DNA of 64,000 bases from Pyxidicoccus parkwaysis. Its GTDB lineage: Bacteria; Myxococcota; Myxococcia; Myxococcales; Myxococcaceae. Of this stretch, positions 44,781-53,035 are shown one piece after another (position 1 is the first letter of the stretch; every line of letters starts with the position of its first letter). A program made the translations under genes and the position numbers. The stretch is from assembly GCF_017301735.1 (NCBI RefSeq), contig NZ_CP071090.1:248001-312000 (forward strand), read 5' to 3'. The notes under the pieces are model-generated. The model had not been told where the DNA came from. It was given only the letters and a program-made list of their open reading frames with translations, and did not search any database.

Positions 44781-46022
44781 ATGAGGCCACTGCTGTTCCT
44801 CGCGGCACTTGCCGTGACGTCGACGGTGTCCGCGAAGCCCAACTCTCCGTTGTACGCCACCGGTGCCGGCCCGAGCGGAGGCCCGGCGGTGAAGACGTTC
44901 GACCCGAACACCAACGGCAACTGGGTCTCCTTCTACGCCTACGAGTCCACCATGAGCGCGGGCGTGGAGATGGCCACCGGCCGCGTCACCACGAACTGGC
45001 GTCCGGACATCGTCACCGGCACGGGTGAGGGAGGTGGCCCGCTGGTGAAGGTGCTGGACCCGAACACCGGCGCGGTGCTGAGCCAGTTCTTCGCGTACGA
45101 CCCGAACTTCCGCGGCGGTGTCTTCGTGGCCACGGGTGACGTGGACGGGGATGGCTACGACGAGGTCATCACCGCGCCCGGCCGAGGCGGCGGTCCGTTG
45201 GTGCGCGTGTGGAAGATCAACGGGGGCCCGTACATCCTCAATGAGTTCTGGGCCTATGACCCGTCCTTCACCGGCGGCGTGCGCCTGGGCGCGGGCGACG
45301 TCACGCACGACGGCATCGCGGAAATCGTCACCGCGCCTGGCCCGGGTGGCGGCCCGCACGTGCGCGTGTTCAACCGCTGGGGCGGAGAGCTGTACGGCTA
45401 CCTCGCGCAGGTGCCGCGCAAGCCGTGGGACAACAGCTACTACACGAATGGCTACCGCGTGGCGGTGGGCAGTGACCCGTGGGGCACTCCGGAGCTCTAC
45501 GTCTCTGGCAGTCAGTGGCGCTTCTTCACGCACTTCCAGCGCAGCGATGACTGCCAGATTCCGCCCATCTTCGTGTCGCCCAACTACGTGAGGAAGGCGT
45601 ACTGGGTGCTGACGCCGTATGTGCACGTGCTGCGCATTCCGGACGGAGCGAAGCTGGCCGAGTTCTCCACAGAGGCCCTCAACACGGGCTTCCTGGGACA
45701 GGAGGTCTCCTACGCGGACTACAAGAACCTTTGCGAGCCCGGTGCCATCGCCTGCAACGTGTTCAGCTTCCCGCTGTCGAACAACGGCGAGCCGGACTAC
45801 TCCGCGCCGGTGGCCACGCTGCAGCAGGCGGGGGCGGGGCCGCGTGTGCTCGCCGGCAGCCCACAGTTGAAGCTCGGGACGGGCGTCGCCGCCTGCTACT
45901 ACGACACGATGTTCTCCCCTGGCACGCTGAAGCTCTACGAGCGCTGGGGCGCGCAGCTCTGGTCCTTCCAGCCGTATGGCGGCTTCTACGGCGGCGTGCG
46001 GCCGGCGACGAACAACGACTGA
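44781..46022 (+). CDS. secreted VCBS/FG-GAP repeat protein
   Basis: A 413-residue exported protein with a cleavable signal (ends TVSAKP). Beta-propeller-like repeats follow: VTGTGEGGGPLVKVLD, ITAPGRGGGPLVRVWK and VTAPGPGGGPHVRVFN share a G-x-GGGPxVxV core, each preceded by a Ca2+-binding type loop such as GDVDGDGYDEV. The C-terminal third has four or more Cys and no recognised domain. It is probably a surface or secreted beta propeller. GGAGG at 44769-44773 gives the start. It ends at a shared terminator with the convergent GST. Confidence 0.8.
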   Translation: MRPLLFLAALAVTSTVSAKPNSPLYATGAGPSGGPAVKTFDPNTNGNWVSFYAYESTMSAGVEMATGRVTTNWRPDIVTGTGEGGGPLVKVLDPNTGAVLSQFFAYDPNFRGGVFVATGDVDGDGYDEVITAPGRGGGPLVRVWKINGGPYILNEFWAYDPSFTGGVRLGAGDVTHDGIAEIVTAPGPGGGPHVRVFNRWGGELYGYLAQVPRKPWDNSYYTNGYRVAVGSDPWGTPELYVSGSQWRFFTHFQRSDDCQIPPIFVSPNYVRKAYWVLTPYVHVLRIPDGAKLAEFSTEALNTGFLGQEVSYADYKNLCEPGAIACNVFSFPLSNNGEPDYSAPVATLQQAGAGPRVLAGSPQLKLGTGVAACYYDTMFSPGTLKLYERWGAQLWSFQPYGGFYGGVRPATNND

Positions 46023-46037
46023 CCCGGTAGCGCGGGC

Positions 46038-46059
46038 GGAGGCGACGGGTCTCGCCTCC
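46038..46059. terminator. bidirectional terminator
   Basis: GGAGGCGA (46038-46045) and TCGCCTCC (46052-46059) form an 8-bp stem with a 6-base loop between the convergent VCBS and GST genes. There is no T-run. Confidence 0.55.
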
Positions 46060-46089
46060 ACCCCACTTCGCAGCAGCGGAATCAGTTCG

Positions 46090-46731
46090 TCACGCCGCCG
46101 TCGAGGTGACGACGTGCGCATTCGCCGTGTACGGAGCCAGCGCGCCGATGTGACCGGGTCGCGCCTTCACACGCTCCAGCCACGCGGACACGGCGGGGTA
46201 GCGGCCCAGGTCGAAGCCACCCTCGGGCGCCACATGCGTGTACGCATACAGCGAGATGTCCGCGACGGTGGGGCGCTCGCCCACGAGGAACGTCCGTCCG
46301 CGCAGGTGGCGCTCCATCGCGGCCAGCGCTTCGTGGCCACGCTCCGTGCGCAGGCGGAACGTCTCCGGATGGCGCGACGCCCGCCCCGTCAGTTGCCAGA
46401 AGCGCACGGTGCCCACGTTGGGCTCCATGCTGTTCTGCTCGAAGAAGAGCCACTGGTGGACGTGGGCGCACTCGAAGGCGTCCTCGGGCAAGAGCGGCGT
46501 GCCGCGCGCGAGGTAGAGCAGGATGGCATTGGACTCGGCGAGGAAGCGGCCGGGCTCCGGCTCCAGCACGGGGACGCGGCCGTCGGGGTTCTTGTTCCGG
46601 ACGAAGTCCTCCGTGTGGCTCTGGCCCGCGAAGATGTCCACGGGGACCAACTCATAGGGCCTGTCCAGCCACGAAAGCAGGAGGCGGACCTTGTAGCCGT
46701 TGGCGGAAGGGGCGTAGTCGTACAGGCGCAT
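46090..46731 (-). CDS. glutathione S-transferase family protein
   Basis: A 213-residue GST. N-terminal thioredoxin-like domain: MRLYDYAPSANGYKVRLLLSWL, NPDGRVPVLEPEPGRFLAESNAILLYLA (cis-Pro and the GSH gamma-Glu site ES). C-terminal all-helical domain: FLVGERPTVADISLYAYTHVAPEGGFDL, with the conserved N-capping Ser/Thr-x-x-Asp (TVAD). Beta- or omega-like; substrate unknown. ATG 46731 has GGAG upstream. It is divergent from ada. Confidence 0.92.
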   Translation of the reverse strand: MRLYDYAPSANGYKVRLLLSWLDRPYELVPVDIFAGQSHTEDFVRNKNPDGRVPVLEPEPGRFLAESNAILLYLARGTPLLPEDAFECAHVHQWLFFEQNSMEPNVGTVRFWQLTGRASRHPETFRLRTERGHEALAAMERHLRGRTFLVGERPTVADISLYAYTHVAPEGGFDLGRYPAVSAWLERVKARPGHIGALAPYTANAHVVTSTAA

Positions 46732-46891
46732 CAGGGGCTCCGGAAGGGGAGGGAATGCGAGCCAGGGTAGGGAGCACACCCCGGCCGGACGACCCGCTCC
46801 TTGCGGTCTTCGGTGGCGGCGGGCGGGCGCAAGAACCGGGTTGTTCGGAAGCGCCCCGGAGGCCATACCCAGGAGCAGGAGAGACGCTTCC

Positions 46892-47767
46892 ATGGCGACC
46901 AGCGACTACGCCCGAATCGAACAGGCCATCCTCTACCTCGACACCCACGCGCGCGAGCAGCCGTCCCTGGACGACGTGGCCGCGCATGTGGGGCTGAGCC
47001 CCTTCCACTTCCAGCGCCTCTTCACGCGCTGGGCGGGCATCAGCCCCAAGCGCTTCCTGCAGGTGCACACGCTCAGCTCGGCCCGCCGCCTGCTGGCCGA
47101 GCGGCGCAGCGTGCTGGACACGTCCTACTCCGTGGGCCTGTCCGGAGGCGGTCGCCTGCACGAGCTCTTCGTCACCCTCACCGCGATGACGCCGGGCGAG
47201 TTCAAGCTCGGAGGCGAGGGGCTCACCATCCGCTACGGCATCCACCCGTCGCCCTTCGGCGACTGCCTCATCGCCGCCTGCGAGCGGGGCATCTGCGGCC
47301 TGCACTTCCTCACCGGAGAGACCGCGGAGGAGGCGCTGACGTCGCTGAAGGAGCAGTGGCCCCACGCCGTCTTCGAGGCGTCACGCGAGGCCACCGCGTC
47401 CTGGGCGGAGCGCATCTTCCCCGCTACGTCTCCGCGCGAGCCCACGCCGTTATCCGTGCTGGTGAAGGGCACGCCCTTCCAGGTGCAGGTGTGGCAGGCG
47501 CTGCTGCGAATCTCTCCGGGGCAGGTGGCGACCTACGAGGACATCGCCCGGGCGATTGGAAATCCGAAGGCGGTGCGCGCGGTGGGCTCGGCGGTGGGAG
47601 ACAACCCGGTGGCTTTGCTCATCCCCTGCCACCGCGTGCTGCGCAAGACGGGCGTCTTCGGTGACTACCGCTGGGGGCCCGCGCGCAAGAAGGTGATGCT
47701 CGCGTGGGAGTCGCTGCGCTACGGCGCGGAGAACGACGACGGCGCGGCGCGGGCCGCGCGGGCCTGA
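46892..47767 (+). CDS. ada: AraC-type regulator / methylated-DNA-protein-cysteine methyltransferase
   Basis: A 291-residue Ada-like fusion. Residues 1-95 are an AraC HTH pair (HVGLSPFHFQRLFTRWAGISPKRFLQ), 110-180 the RNase-H-like lead domain, and 190-280 the alkyltransferase with acceptor Cys in LIPCHRVL and GDYRWGPARK. It removes methyl groups from O6-methylguanine and may activate repair genes. The N-terminal Ada zinc domain that senses phosphotriesters is missing, so induction by that route is not expected. GGAGAG precedes ATG 46892. Confidence 0.92.
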   Translation: MATSDYARIEQAILYLDTHAREQPSLDDVAAHVGLSPFHFQRLFTRWAGISPKRFLQVHTLSSARRLLAERRSVLDTSYSVGLSGGGRLHELFVTLTAMTPGEFKLGGEGLTIRYGIHPSPFGDCLIAACERGICGLHFLTGETAEEALTSLKEQWPHAVFEASREATASWAERIFPATSPREPTPLSVLVKGTPFQVQVWQALLRISPGQVATYEDIARAIGNPKAVRAVGSAVGDNPVALLIPCHRVLRKTGVFGDYRWGPARKKVMLAWESLRYGAENDDGAARAARA

Positions 47768-47892
47768 GTCGTCCGTCACGCTCCCATCACCCTCGATGGA
47801 TAGAAGGGTTCGAGTCCGGCACGACCGAGAGCCGTAACACCACAGGTTTGTGCCCGGACTGAACGCAGCACCATCCATATGAGGGAACAACG

Positions 47893-48450
47893 ATGCGAGC
47901 ACGTCGGATGACCGAAACCCTGTCCAACACCCTGTCCACGCTTCGCTCAGGCCTCACGGGGGCATGCCTGCTGATGGTGTGCCTCTTCGCCGGCTCCGCG
48001 AGCGCGAACTGCCAGACCTTCCTGGCGCCGTACTTCGCCTGGGTGCCAGGAGGCACCCACGCCGTGGGCTACACGTACGCCTCGATGCAGGGGAATGGCA
48101 TTGCGTCCTATGCCAGCACCAACTGGACCACCGCTGGCGCGCTCCTGAAGAACTCCTCTGGCTATCTCGATAGCCGTATCAACCAGTGGCACGGCGTGAA
48201 CGTGCTCTACTCGGACCGGCAGGGGACGAACTCCCAGCCGTTCTCCACCTCCACGCCGGACAACAACGACCTGGTCGTGTCGCCGACCGGAGACGTGTGG
48301 ATCGTCTCCAACACCTGGAACGCGACGGTGCAGCTCACCGGCGTCGTGTGCGAGAACAACATGCTGCGCGGCTGGGGCACGGCCGTCGGCAGTTACTCCT
48401 ACCCGGCGCTCTACCTCATCCAGTTCGAGAGGGTGTCCGATATCGGGTAG
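47893..48450 (+). CDS. hypothetical secreted protein
   Basis: 185 residues. A basic N-terminus and a hydrophobic segment end at ASANCQ, a signal peptide. The mature chain is Tyr, Ser, Thr and Asn-rich with only two Cys, likely forming one disulfide, and reads as a small extracellular beta domain. GAGGGA lies 7 bases upstream of ATG 47893; ATG 47908 is an alternative. Family not recognised. A strong hairpin follows. Confidence 0.65.
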   Translation: MRARRMTETLSNTLSTLRSGLTGACLLMVCLFAGSASANCQTFLAPYFAWVPGGTHAVGYTYASMQGNGIASYASTNWTTAGALLKNSSGYLDSRINQWHGVNVLYSDRQGTNSQPFSTSTPDNNDLVVSPTGDVWIVSNTWNATVQLTGVVCENNMLRGWGTAVGSYSYPALYLIQFERVSDIG

Positions 48451-48462
48451 GCCGTAGCCTCA

Positions 48463-48497
48463 CGGCGCTCGGAGCTTGCGAAGCGCTTCGAGCGCCG
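48463..48497 (+). terminator. terminator of the secreted protein gene
   Basis: Nine-bp arms CGGCGCTCG (48463-48471) and CGAGCGCCG (48489-48497) hold an inner GCTT/AAGC stem. It lies 12 bases after the stop. It also touches the end of the Nramp-like gene fragment on the other strand. Confidence 0.55.
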
Positions 48498-48595
48498 AAC
48501 GGGGCCCAGCCCTCCAGCACCGTGGTGCTGGAGGCGAGCTGCCAGCGGGCGATGCCCTTGTTGAAGAAGGCTTTCAGTACGGAGCCGACGAGGGC
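48492..48595 (-). pseudogene. fragment of a second Nramp-like transporter gene
   Basis: Read on the minus strand this stretch encodes GSVLKAF, then GIARWQLA and TTVLEGW, matching residues about 60-95 of the intact Nramp-like protein at 49109-50398 with only a few changes (Leu-Asn-Glu becomes Phe-Asn-Lys; Ala-Thr-Gly becomes Ala-Ser-Ser). The DNA is also closely similar to about 50121-50222. Nothing homologous continues on either side and there is no start, so it is a remnant of a duplicated or deleted copy. Confidence 0.8.
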
Positions 48596-48628
48596 ACACG
48601 GCGAGTCGCGGAGGCCTGAGCCCCCGCT

Positions 48629-49102
48629 TCAGTCGGTGAGATTGGCCATGTGCAGCTCGTGCTGGGTGGCCTTCACCCGGCCCGCGCCGTTGAAGCGGAC
48701 GGTACGGAGCCAGTAATGGGCTTCGCCCTCGGGGCGGGTGTAGACCCATACCTCCGAGGCGCCATCGATGGTGCGCTCGAGGGGTTCGCCGAGCCTCGCG
48801 AGCACCTGCTCCTGCGTGTCGCCGAGCTCGATGAGATGGAACTGGACCTCGCGATAGTCCGGAGCCCATTCCGTCCACACGGTCGCTGCCACCGAGTAGA
48901 ACACCATGGCGAGCCCGAAGAAGAGCAGCACCATGGTCATCAGCGATGCGCCCAGGACGAGCCATGGATAGGGGTGCCATAGAGGGGGCTTGGGAACGGG
49001 TGCCTCCTCGTCCCCGAAGATGTTCGGCGACGACGACGTCTTCGCCTTCTTCTTTTTCTTCTTCCTCTTCTTGGTCTTGGTCTTCGTCATCTCGCGGTGC
49101 AT
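48629..49102 (-). CDS. BamE/SmpA-like membrane protein
   Basis: 157 residues. The N-terminus is a run of Lys/Thr/Arg (cytoplasmic), with one membrane helix at about 45-70, then an extracytoplasmic domain. In that domain LGDTQEQVLARLGEP, VWVYTRP and LRTVRFNGAGRVKA follow the SmpA/OmlA (BamE) pattern. It lacks a lipobox, so it is not BamE itself. ATG 49102 begins 6 bp after the Nramp-like stop; ATG 49090 is possible. The tight spacing suggests it serves or is co-expressed with the transporter. Confidence 0.65.
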   Translation of the reverse strand: MHREMTKTKTKKRKKKKKKAKTSSSPNIFGDEEAPVPKPPLWHPYPWLVLGASLMTMVLLFFGLAMVFYSVAATVWTEWAPDYREVQFHLIELGDTQEQVLARLGEPLERTIDGASEVWVYTRPEGEAHYWLRTVRFNGAGRVKATQHELHMANLTD

Positions 49103-49108
49103 GGCGTC

Positions 49109-50398
49109 TCAAGGCCCCTGGAGTTTGCGAATGGCTTCCAGCGCTTCGTTGGCTCCCACCACGACGAACAAGAGCAGCGTGGCGACGAGCGCTGCATTGA
49201 TGAGCCAGTTGTTGCGCAACGCCCCCACCCACGCGCGCCGGTTGTTCATCACCAGCAGCGTGGCGGCGAGCAGCGGCATGAAGAGCGCGCCCACCACTGC
49301 GTAGGCGAGCTGCGCGCGCTGCAGCGGCGCCCACAACATGGGCAGGGGCACCAGGGCCAGCGCCACGAGGTACAGGCGCCAGGCCCGGGTGTTCCGCAAG
49401 TCCACTTGTGGCGCGGGCTGCTTGCCATGGATGCGGAGGAAGTCCGCGAAGAGATAGGGGATGCCTTCCCAGACACCCAGCAGGCTGGTGAAGACAGCAC
49501 CCCAGAACCCGAGCAGGAACAGCCAGTAGCCCGCGGGGCCCATGACCTCACCGAGTCGCTGCGCGAGCAGGTTCGCCACCTTGAGGCCGTTGCCCTGCAA
49601 GCTCAGCGTGGAGCCGATGAGCACCATGCCCATGCCAAACATCCCCGTGAGCGCATAGCCCACGGCGAGGTCCGCCTGGCACGTCTTCAGCCACTTCGAA
49701 CCCTCGCGGCCCTTCTCGCGAATCCAATAGCCATACGAGAGCAGCGTCACGGTGCCGCCCACGCCGCCCAGCAATCCCAGCACCCACGCCGTGCCACCCG
49801 TGGGAAGCGAGGGAAGCACGAGGCCACGCGCGGCGGCGCCCCAGTCCGGGCCCGCGCCCACGGCGGTGAAGAGGACAGCGACGAACATCAGCGCGGTACA
49901 CGCGGCCATCAGCTTCTCGAAGAGACGGAAGCCGCCGTACCAGACGAGCCCCAGTCCGATGAGCGAGTGCACCACGCCCCAGATGCGCCGCGACGTCTCC
50001 GCTTCACTGCTCAATGGCAGCAGCGCGTCTCCAGCGGCGCCACACGCGGAGATGAGCGCGCCGCCAGTGAAGAAGCTCCAGCCGAGCAGGTAGATGAAGA
50101 AGACGTAGCGAAGGCCCGCGCCGAAGCGCGCCCATCCCTCCAGCACCGTGGTGCCGGTGGCGAGCTGCCAGCGGGCGATGCCCTCGTTGAGGAACGCCTT
50201 CAGCACCGAGCCCACGACAGCGGCCCAGAGGATGGACACGCCCACCGTCGAGCCGCCGAGGCTCGCGGTGAGCAAATCACCAGCGCCGACGCCTGTGGCC
50301 GCAACGAGGATGCCGGGGCCGAAGCGCGCCAGCAGCCCGAGTCGGGCCGGAGGCTCGGCGGCGGTGGGCTGCGCGGGAGGAGGGACGTTGGCGGTCAT
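49109..50398 (-). CDS. Nramp-related transporter lacking canonical metal motifs
   Basis: A 429-residue protein with about 11 membrane helices and the LeuT-type Nramp layout (FGPGILVAATGVGAGDLLTA, SYGYWIREKG, GFWGAVFTSLLGVWEG). The first-helix DPGN motif reads VGAGD and the sixth-helix MPH motif is absent (GGVGGTVTLL). It therefore probably does not move Mn2+/Fe2+ like classic Nramp and could carry Mg2+ or another ion or solute. ATG 50398; the BamE-like gene follows at 6 bp. Confidence 0.82.
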   Translation of the reverse strand: MTANVPPPAQPTAAEPPARLGLLARFGPGILVAATGVGAGDLLTASLGGSTVGVSILWAAVVGSVLKAFLNEGIARWQLATGTTVLEGWARFGAGLRYVFFIYLLGWSFFTGGALISACGAAGDALLPLSSEAETSRRIWGVVHSLIGLGLVWYGGFRLFEKLMAACTALMFVAVLFTAVGAGPDWGAAARGLVLPSLPTGGTAWVLGLLGGVGGTVTLLSYGYWIREKGREGSKWLKTCQADLAVGYALTGMFGMGMVLIGSTLSLQGNGLKVANLLAQRLGEVMGPAGYWLFLLGFWGAVFTSLLGVWEGIPYLFADFLRIHGKQPAPQVDLRNTRAWRLYLVALALVPLPMLWAPLQRAQLAYAVVGALFMPLLAATLLVMNNRRAWVGALRNNWLINAALVATLLLFVVVGANEALEAIRKLQGP

Positions 50399-50447
50399 GG
50401 GCGGCCACCAACGCTAGCTGTCACTCGGGTATGAGGCCAACAGCCGC

Positions 50448-50525
50448 CAGGACATCCGCGCCACGAGCTTCAGCGGCAGATAGCGGCGGCCGTCAGGACA
50501 TCTTCGCCACGAGCTTCAGCGGCAG
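50448..50525. repeat. tandem duplication at the 3' end of the SDR gene
   Basis: Two 32-bp copies (50448-50479 and 50494-50525) differ at three or four positions with a 46-bp period. The inner copy encodes the SDR C-terminus LPLKLVAKMS; the outer one, beyond the stop, encodes LPLKLVARMSW in another frame. The period is not a multiple of 3, so the duplication put a stop codon after the inner copy. Confidence 0.8.
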
Positions 50526-51239
50526 GTTGCGCAGCAGGAATCCCACGGCCGTCCACGGCCAGCCCGGCACATAGGCCTTCACCGGCTCGCGCTCAATCGC
50601 CTTCACCATCGCGCGCGAGCCCTTCTCGGAGTCCACGGCGAACGGGAGGTTCTTCGCCCCCGCGTTGAGCTCGGTGTGGATGTAGCCGGGGAAGATGGTG
50701 GTGACCTTGATGCGCGTGCCGAGCAGCTCGGCGCGGATGCCCTCGGTGAGCGTGGCGAGGCCGGCCTTCGTCGCGGCGTAGGCCGTCAGGTGCCGGGGCA
50801 GCCCGCGCATGGCGCTCATGGAGGAAATCGTCACCAGGTGTCCGTCGCCCTGCTTGCGCAGGATGCCCACCGCCGCCTCGCACTGCGCCAGCGCGGCGAC
50901 GAAGTTCGTCTGCGCCGTCTGCACGTTGGTGGCGAAGTGGCCGGTGCCGATGCGCTTTCCCTGCCCCACCCCCGCGTTGACGATGATGCGGTCCAGGCTG
51001 CCCAACTCCTGCGCGAACGCGTCGAACACGCTGAACACCTGCGCGTGGTCATTCACGTCCAGCGCCCGCACGGAGATGGTGATGCTCGGATACTTCTGGA
51101 GCAATTCCGCCTTGAGCGCGTCCAGCCGCTCGGTGCGGCGCGCGCACAGCGCGAGGTTGCGGCCCAGGGCGGCGAACTCGCGCGCCATGCCCTCACCGAG
51201 GCCGGAGCTGGCGCCGGTAATCAGGATGTTCTTTCGCAT
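50493..51239 (-). CDS. short-chain dehydrogenase/reductase
   Basis: A 248-residue classical SDR: ITGASSGLGEG, ALCARRTERLDALKAEL (NADP-type Arg), IVNAGVG, TISSMSA, YAATK and IFPGYIHTEL. Last gene of the five-gene reverse operon starting at 55095; 12 bp follow the phosphatase stop. Its substrate may be a hydroxyacyl intermediate of that pathway, by context only. The 3' end is tandemly duplicated past the stop. Confidence 0.88.
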   Translation of the reverse strand: MRKNILITGASSGLGEGMAREFAALGRNLALCARRTERLDALKAELLQKYPSITISVRALDVNDHAQVFSVFDAFAQELGSLDRIIVNAGVGQGKRIGTGHFATNVQTAQTNFVAALAQCEAAVGILRKQGDGHLVTISSMSAMRGLPRHLTAYAATKAGLATLTEGIRAELLGTRIKVTTIFPGYIHTELNAGAKNLPFAVDSEKGSRAMVKAIEREPVKAYVPGWPWTAVGFLLRNLPLKLVAKMS

Positions 51240-51251
51240 GGGGGCCTGCCC

Positions 51252-51944
51252 TCAGCGGTAGGTGAGGAGGGCACGCTGCGCGCCCTCGAAGTGGCCGTGC
51301 TCGTTCAGCGTGGAGAGGAACCGTCCCCGCTCGCTGTAGACGACCTTGGTGACGCCGCAGTTGGCCAGGGCCGTGTTGAGGCGGAAGGCGTGCTCGTCGG
51401 GGATGCGCAGCAGATCCTGGCAGATGGCCGTAATCGGACCGCCGGAGGTGAACACCAGCGCGCTCTTCGAGGCCCCCAGCTCGCCGATGAGCGTATCGAG
51501 CGCCCGGATGCATCCATCCCGGAATGCAGGCCAGGACACGGTGTACTCGTCGTCGTGCCGGCCACTCACCCAGCGGGCCACCACCTCCGTGAACAGCTCC
51601 TGGAACGCGCGGCGAGGCTCCTTCGCCGAGGCGATGTCCTGCATCAGCAGCGTGCGGTCCGCGTAGCGCGGCGAGTGGCGGACGATGAGCTCGTCGAGGT
51701 CGAACTCGTCGAACCCGGGCGAGCGCTGCGGAGTGGTCTGGAGCTTGAGCGCGGAGAGGCACGCCTCGGCCGTCTGCCGGTGGCGCGTCAGCGTGCCCGT
51801 CACCACCGCATCCACCTGCGGCAGCCGGGCGCGCAACGTCTCCCCGAGCACCCGCGACTGGGCCACGCCCGTCTCCGAGAGCTGGTCATAGTCCGCGGCG
51901 CCGAACGAGGCCTGTCCGTGGCGGACGAGGTACACCACACCCAT
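51252..51944 (-). CDS. histidine phosphatase family protein
   Basis: A 230-residue phosphoglycerate-mutase-like phosphatase. The phospho-His is in YLVRHGQAS, Arg in TLTRHRQTAEA, Glu in FDEFDLDEL, and the second His position in LVFTSGGPI is not His (usual VxHGG), which may reduce or change activity. It shares one base with the upstream kinase gene stop (TGATG), so it is translationally coupled to the kinase. A role removing a phosphate from a pathway intermediate is inference. Confidence 0.82.
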   Translation of the reverse strand: MGVVYLVRHGQASFGAADYDQLSETGVAQSRVLGETLRARLPQVDAVVTGTLTRHRQTAEACLSALKLQTTPQRSPGFDEFDLDELIVRHSPRYADRTLLMQDIASAKEPRRAFQELFTEVVARWVSGRHDDEYTVSWPAFRDGCIRALDTLIGELGASKSALVFTSGGPITAICQDLLRIPDEHAFRLNTALANCGVTKVVYSERGRFLSTLNEHGHFEGAQRALLTYR

Positions 51945-53020
51945 CAGCGGGCTCCCTTCGTGCGGATGAGCCGCTCGCAGCGCAGGCCGAGGTAGTTGGC
52001 CAGCAGCCAGAAGTTCTTGAACGCCGGGTTGCGCGTCTGCTTGTGGTGATAGCGGTAGTAGATCTGCTGGATGATGACCGCGAGCCGGAACAGGCCGTAG
52101 ACCTCGTAGAAGGTCCAGTTGCCCGGCTTCAGCTTCATCTTGTCGAGGTAGTACTCCACCACCTCTTCGCGCCGCAGCATGCCGGGCAGGTGCGTGGGCT
52201 GCCGGCGCGTCATCCGCATCATGACGTTGTCATCCGCCTGGACCCAGTAGGCCAGCGTGTTGCCCAGGTCCATCAGCGGGTCACCCAGCGTGGCCATCTC
52301 CCAGTCGAGCACGCCGATGACGCGCGTCGGGTCGCCTGCGTCCAGCACCACGTTGTCGAAGCGCCAGTCGTTGTGGATGAGGCAGGTGGCGACGTCGTCC
52401 GGCGTGTTCGCCTTGAGCCAGTCGCGCACGCGCTTGAAGCTCAGCACGTTCCAGGTGCCCGCCTTCTCGTACCGGTCCGACCAGCCCTCGATTTGCCGCT
52501 TCGGATAACCCGGCCCCTTGCCCAGCGAGGACAGCCCCACGGCGGCCGCGTCCACCTGGTGGAGCTGCACCAGCTTGTCGATGACGTTGAGGCAGAGCCT
52601 GCGCGTGGTGTCCTTGTCGAGCTGCAGGCCGCGCGGCAACTGCTTGCGGGGGATGATGCCCTCGATGCGCTCCATGACGTAGAAGTCCGAGCCGATGACG
52701 GACGCGTCCTGGCACAGACCAATCATGGTGGGGACGAACGGGTAGGCGGGCTTGAGGGCCTTCTGCACGTTGTACTCGCGCGACATGTCGTGCGCGGACT
52801 TGGCCTTCGTGCCCGCGGGCGGCCGGCGCAGGATGAGGTCGCGGTTGGGGTACTTCAGCCGGTACGTCCAGTTGGAGGCGCCGCCGGAGAACTGGGTGAC
52901 TTCCGGCGTGCCCTCCAGCGAGGGGACGAGCGTCCTGAGCCAGGCATCCACGGCGGGGATGTTGAGCTCCTCGCCGGGGCGGACGGCGCGTCCCTGGTCG
53001 ATGGGGGTGGTGGAAGACAT
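51944..53020 (-). CDS. APH-family phosphotransferase (ACAD10/11 kinase-like)
   Basis: A 358-residue aminoglycoside-phosphotransferase-fold kinase: FSGGASNWTYRL (P loop region), LILRRPPAG with the ATP Lys/Arg, catalytic HNDWRFDNVVLD and metal-binding GVLDWEMATLGDPLMDLG. This subfamily is the one fused to, or encoded beside, ACAD10/11-type acyl-CoA dehydrogenases, where it phosphorylates a 4-hydroxyacyl group. The dehydrogenase and an SDR lie upstream in the same operon. Confidence 0.88.
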   Translation of the reverse strand: MSSTTPIDQGRAVRPGEELNIPAVDAWLRTLVPSLEGTPEVTQFSGGASNWTYRLKYPNRDLILRRPPAGTKAKSAHDMSREYNVQKALKPAYPFVPTMIGLCQDASVIGSDFYVMERIEGIIPRKQLPRGLQLDKDTTRRLCLNVIDKLVQLHQVDAAAVGLSSLGKGPGYPKRQIEGWSDRYEKAGTWNVLSFKRVRDWLKANTPDDVATCLIHNDWRFDNVVLDAGDPTRVIGVLDWEMATLGDPLMDLGNTLAYWVQADDNVMMRMTRRQPTHLPGMLRREEVVEYYLDKMKLKPGNWTFYEVYGLFRLAVIIQQIYYRYHHKQTRNPAFKNFWLLANYLGLRCERLIRTKGAR

Positions 53021-53035
53021 GGCGCGTTCTCTCCC

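Noticed and set aside
47807..47817. GGTTCGAGTCC, like the T-arm of a tRNA
   Set aside because: Flanking bases do not extend the T stem beyond 2 bp and no D arm, anticodon arm or acceptor stem is found around it. It is not a tRNA or a tRNA-type attachment site.
49035..49085. T/C-rich run, possible regulatory tract
   Set aside because: It is the coding sequence of the poly-Lys N-terminus of the BamE-like protein on the minus strand.
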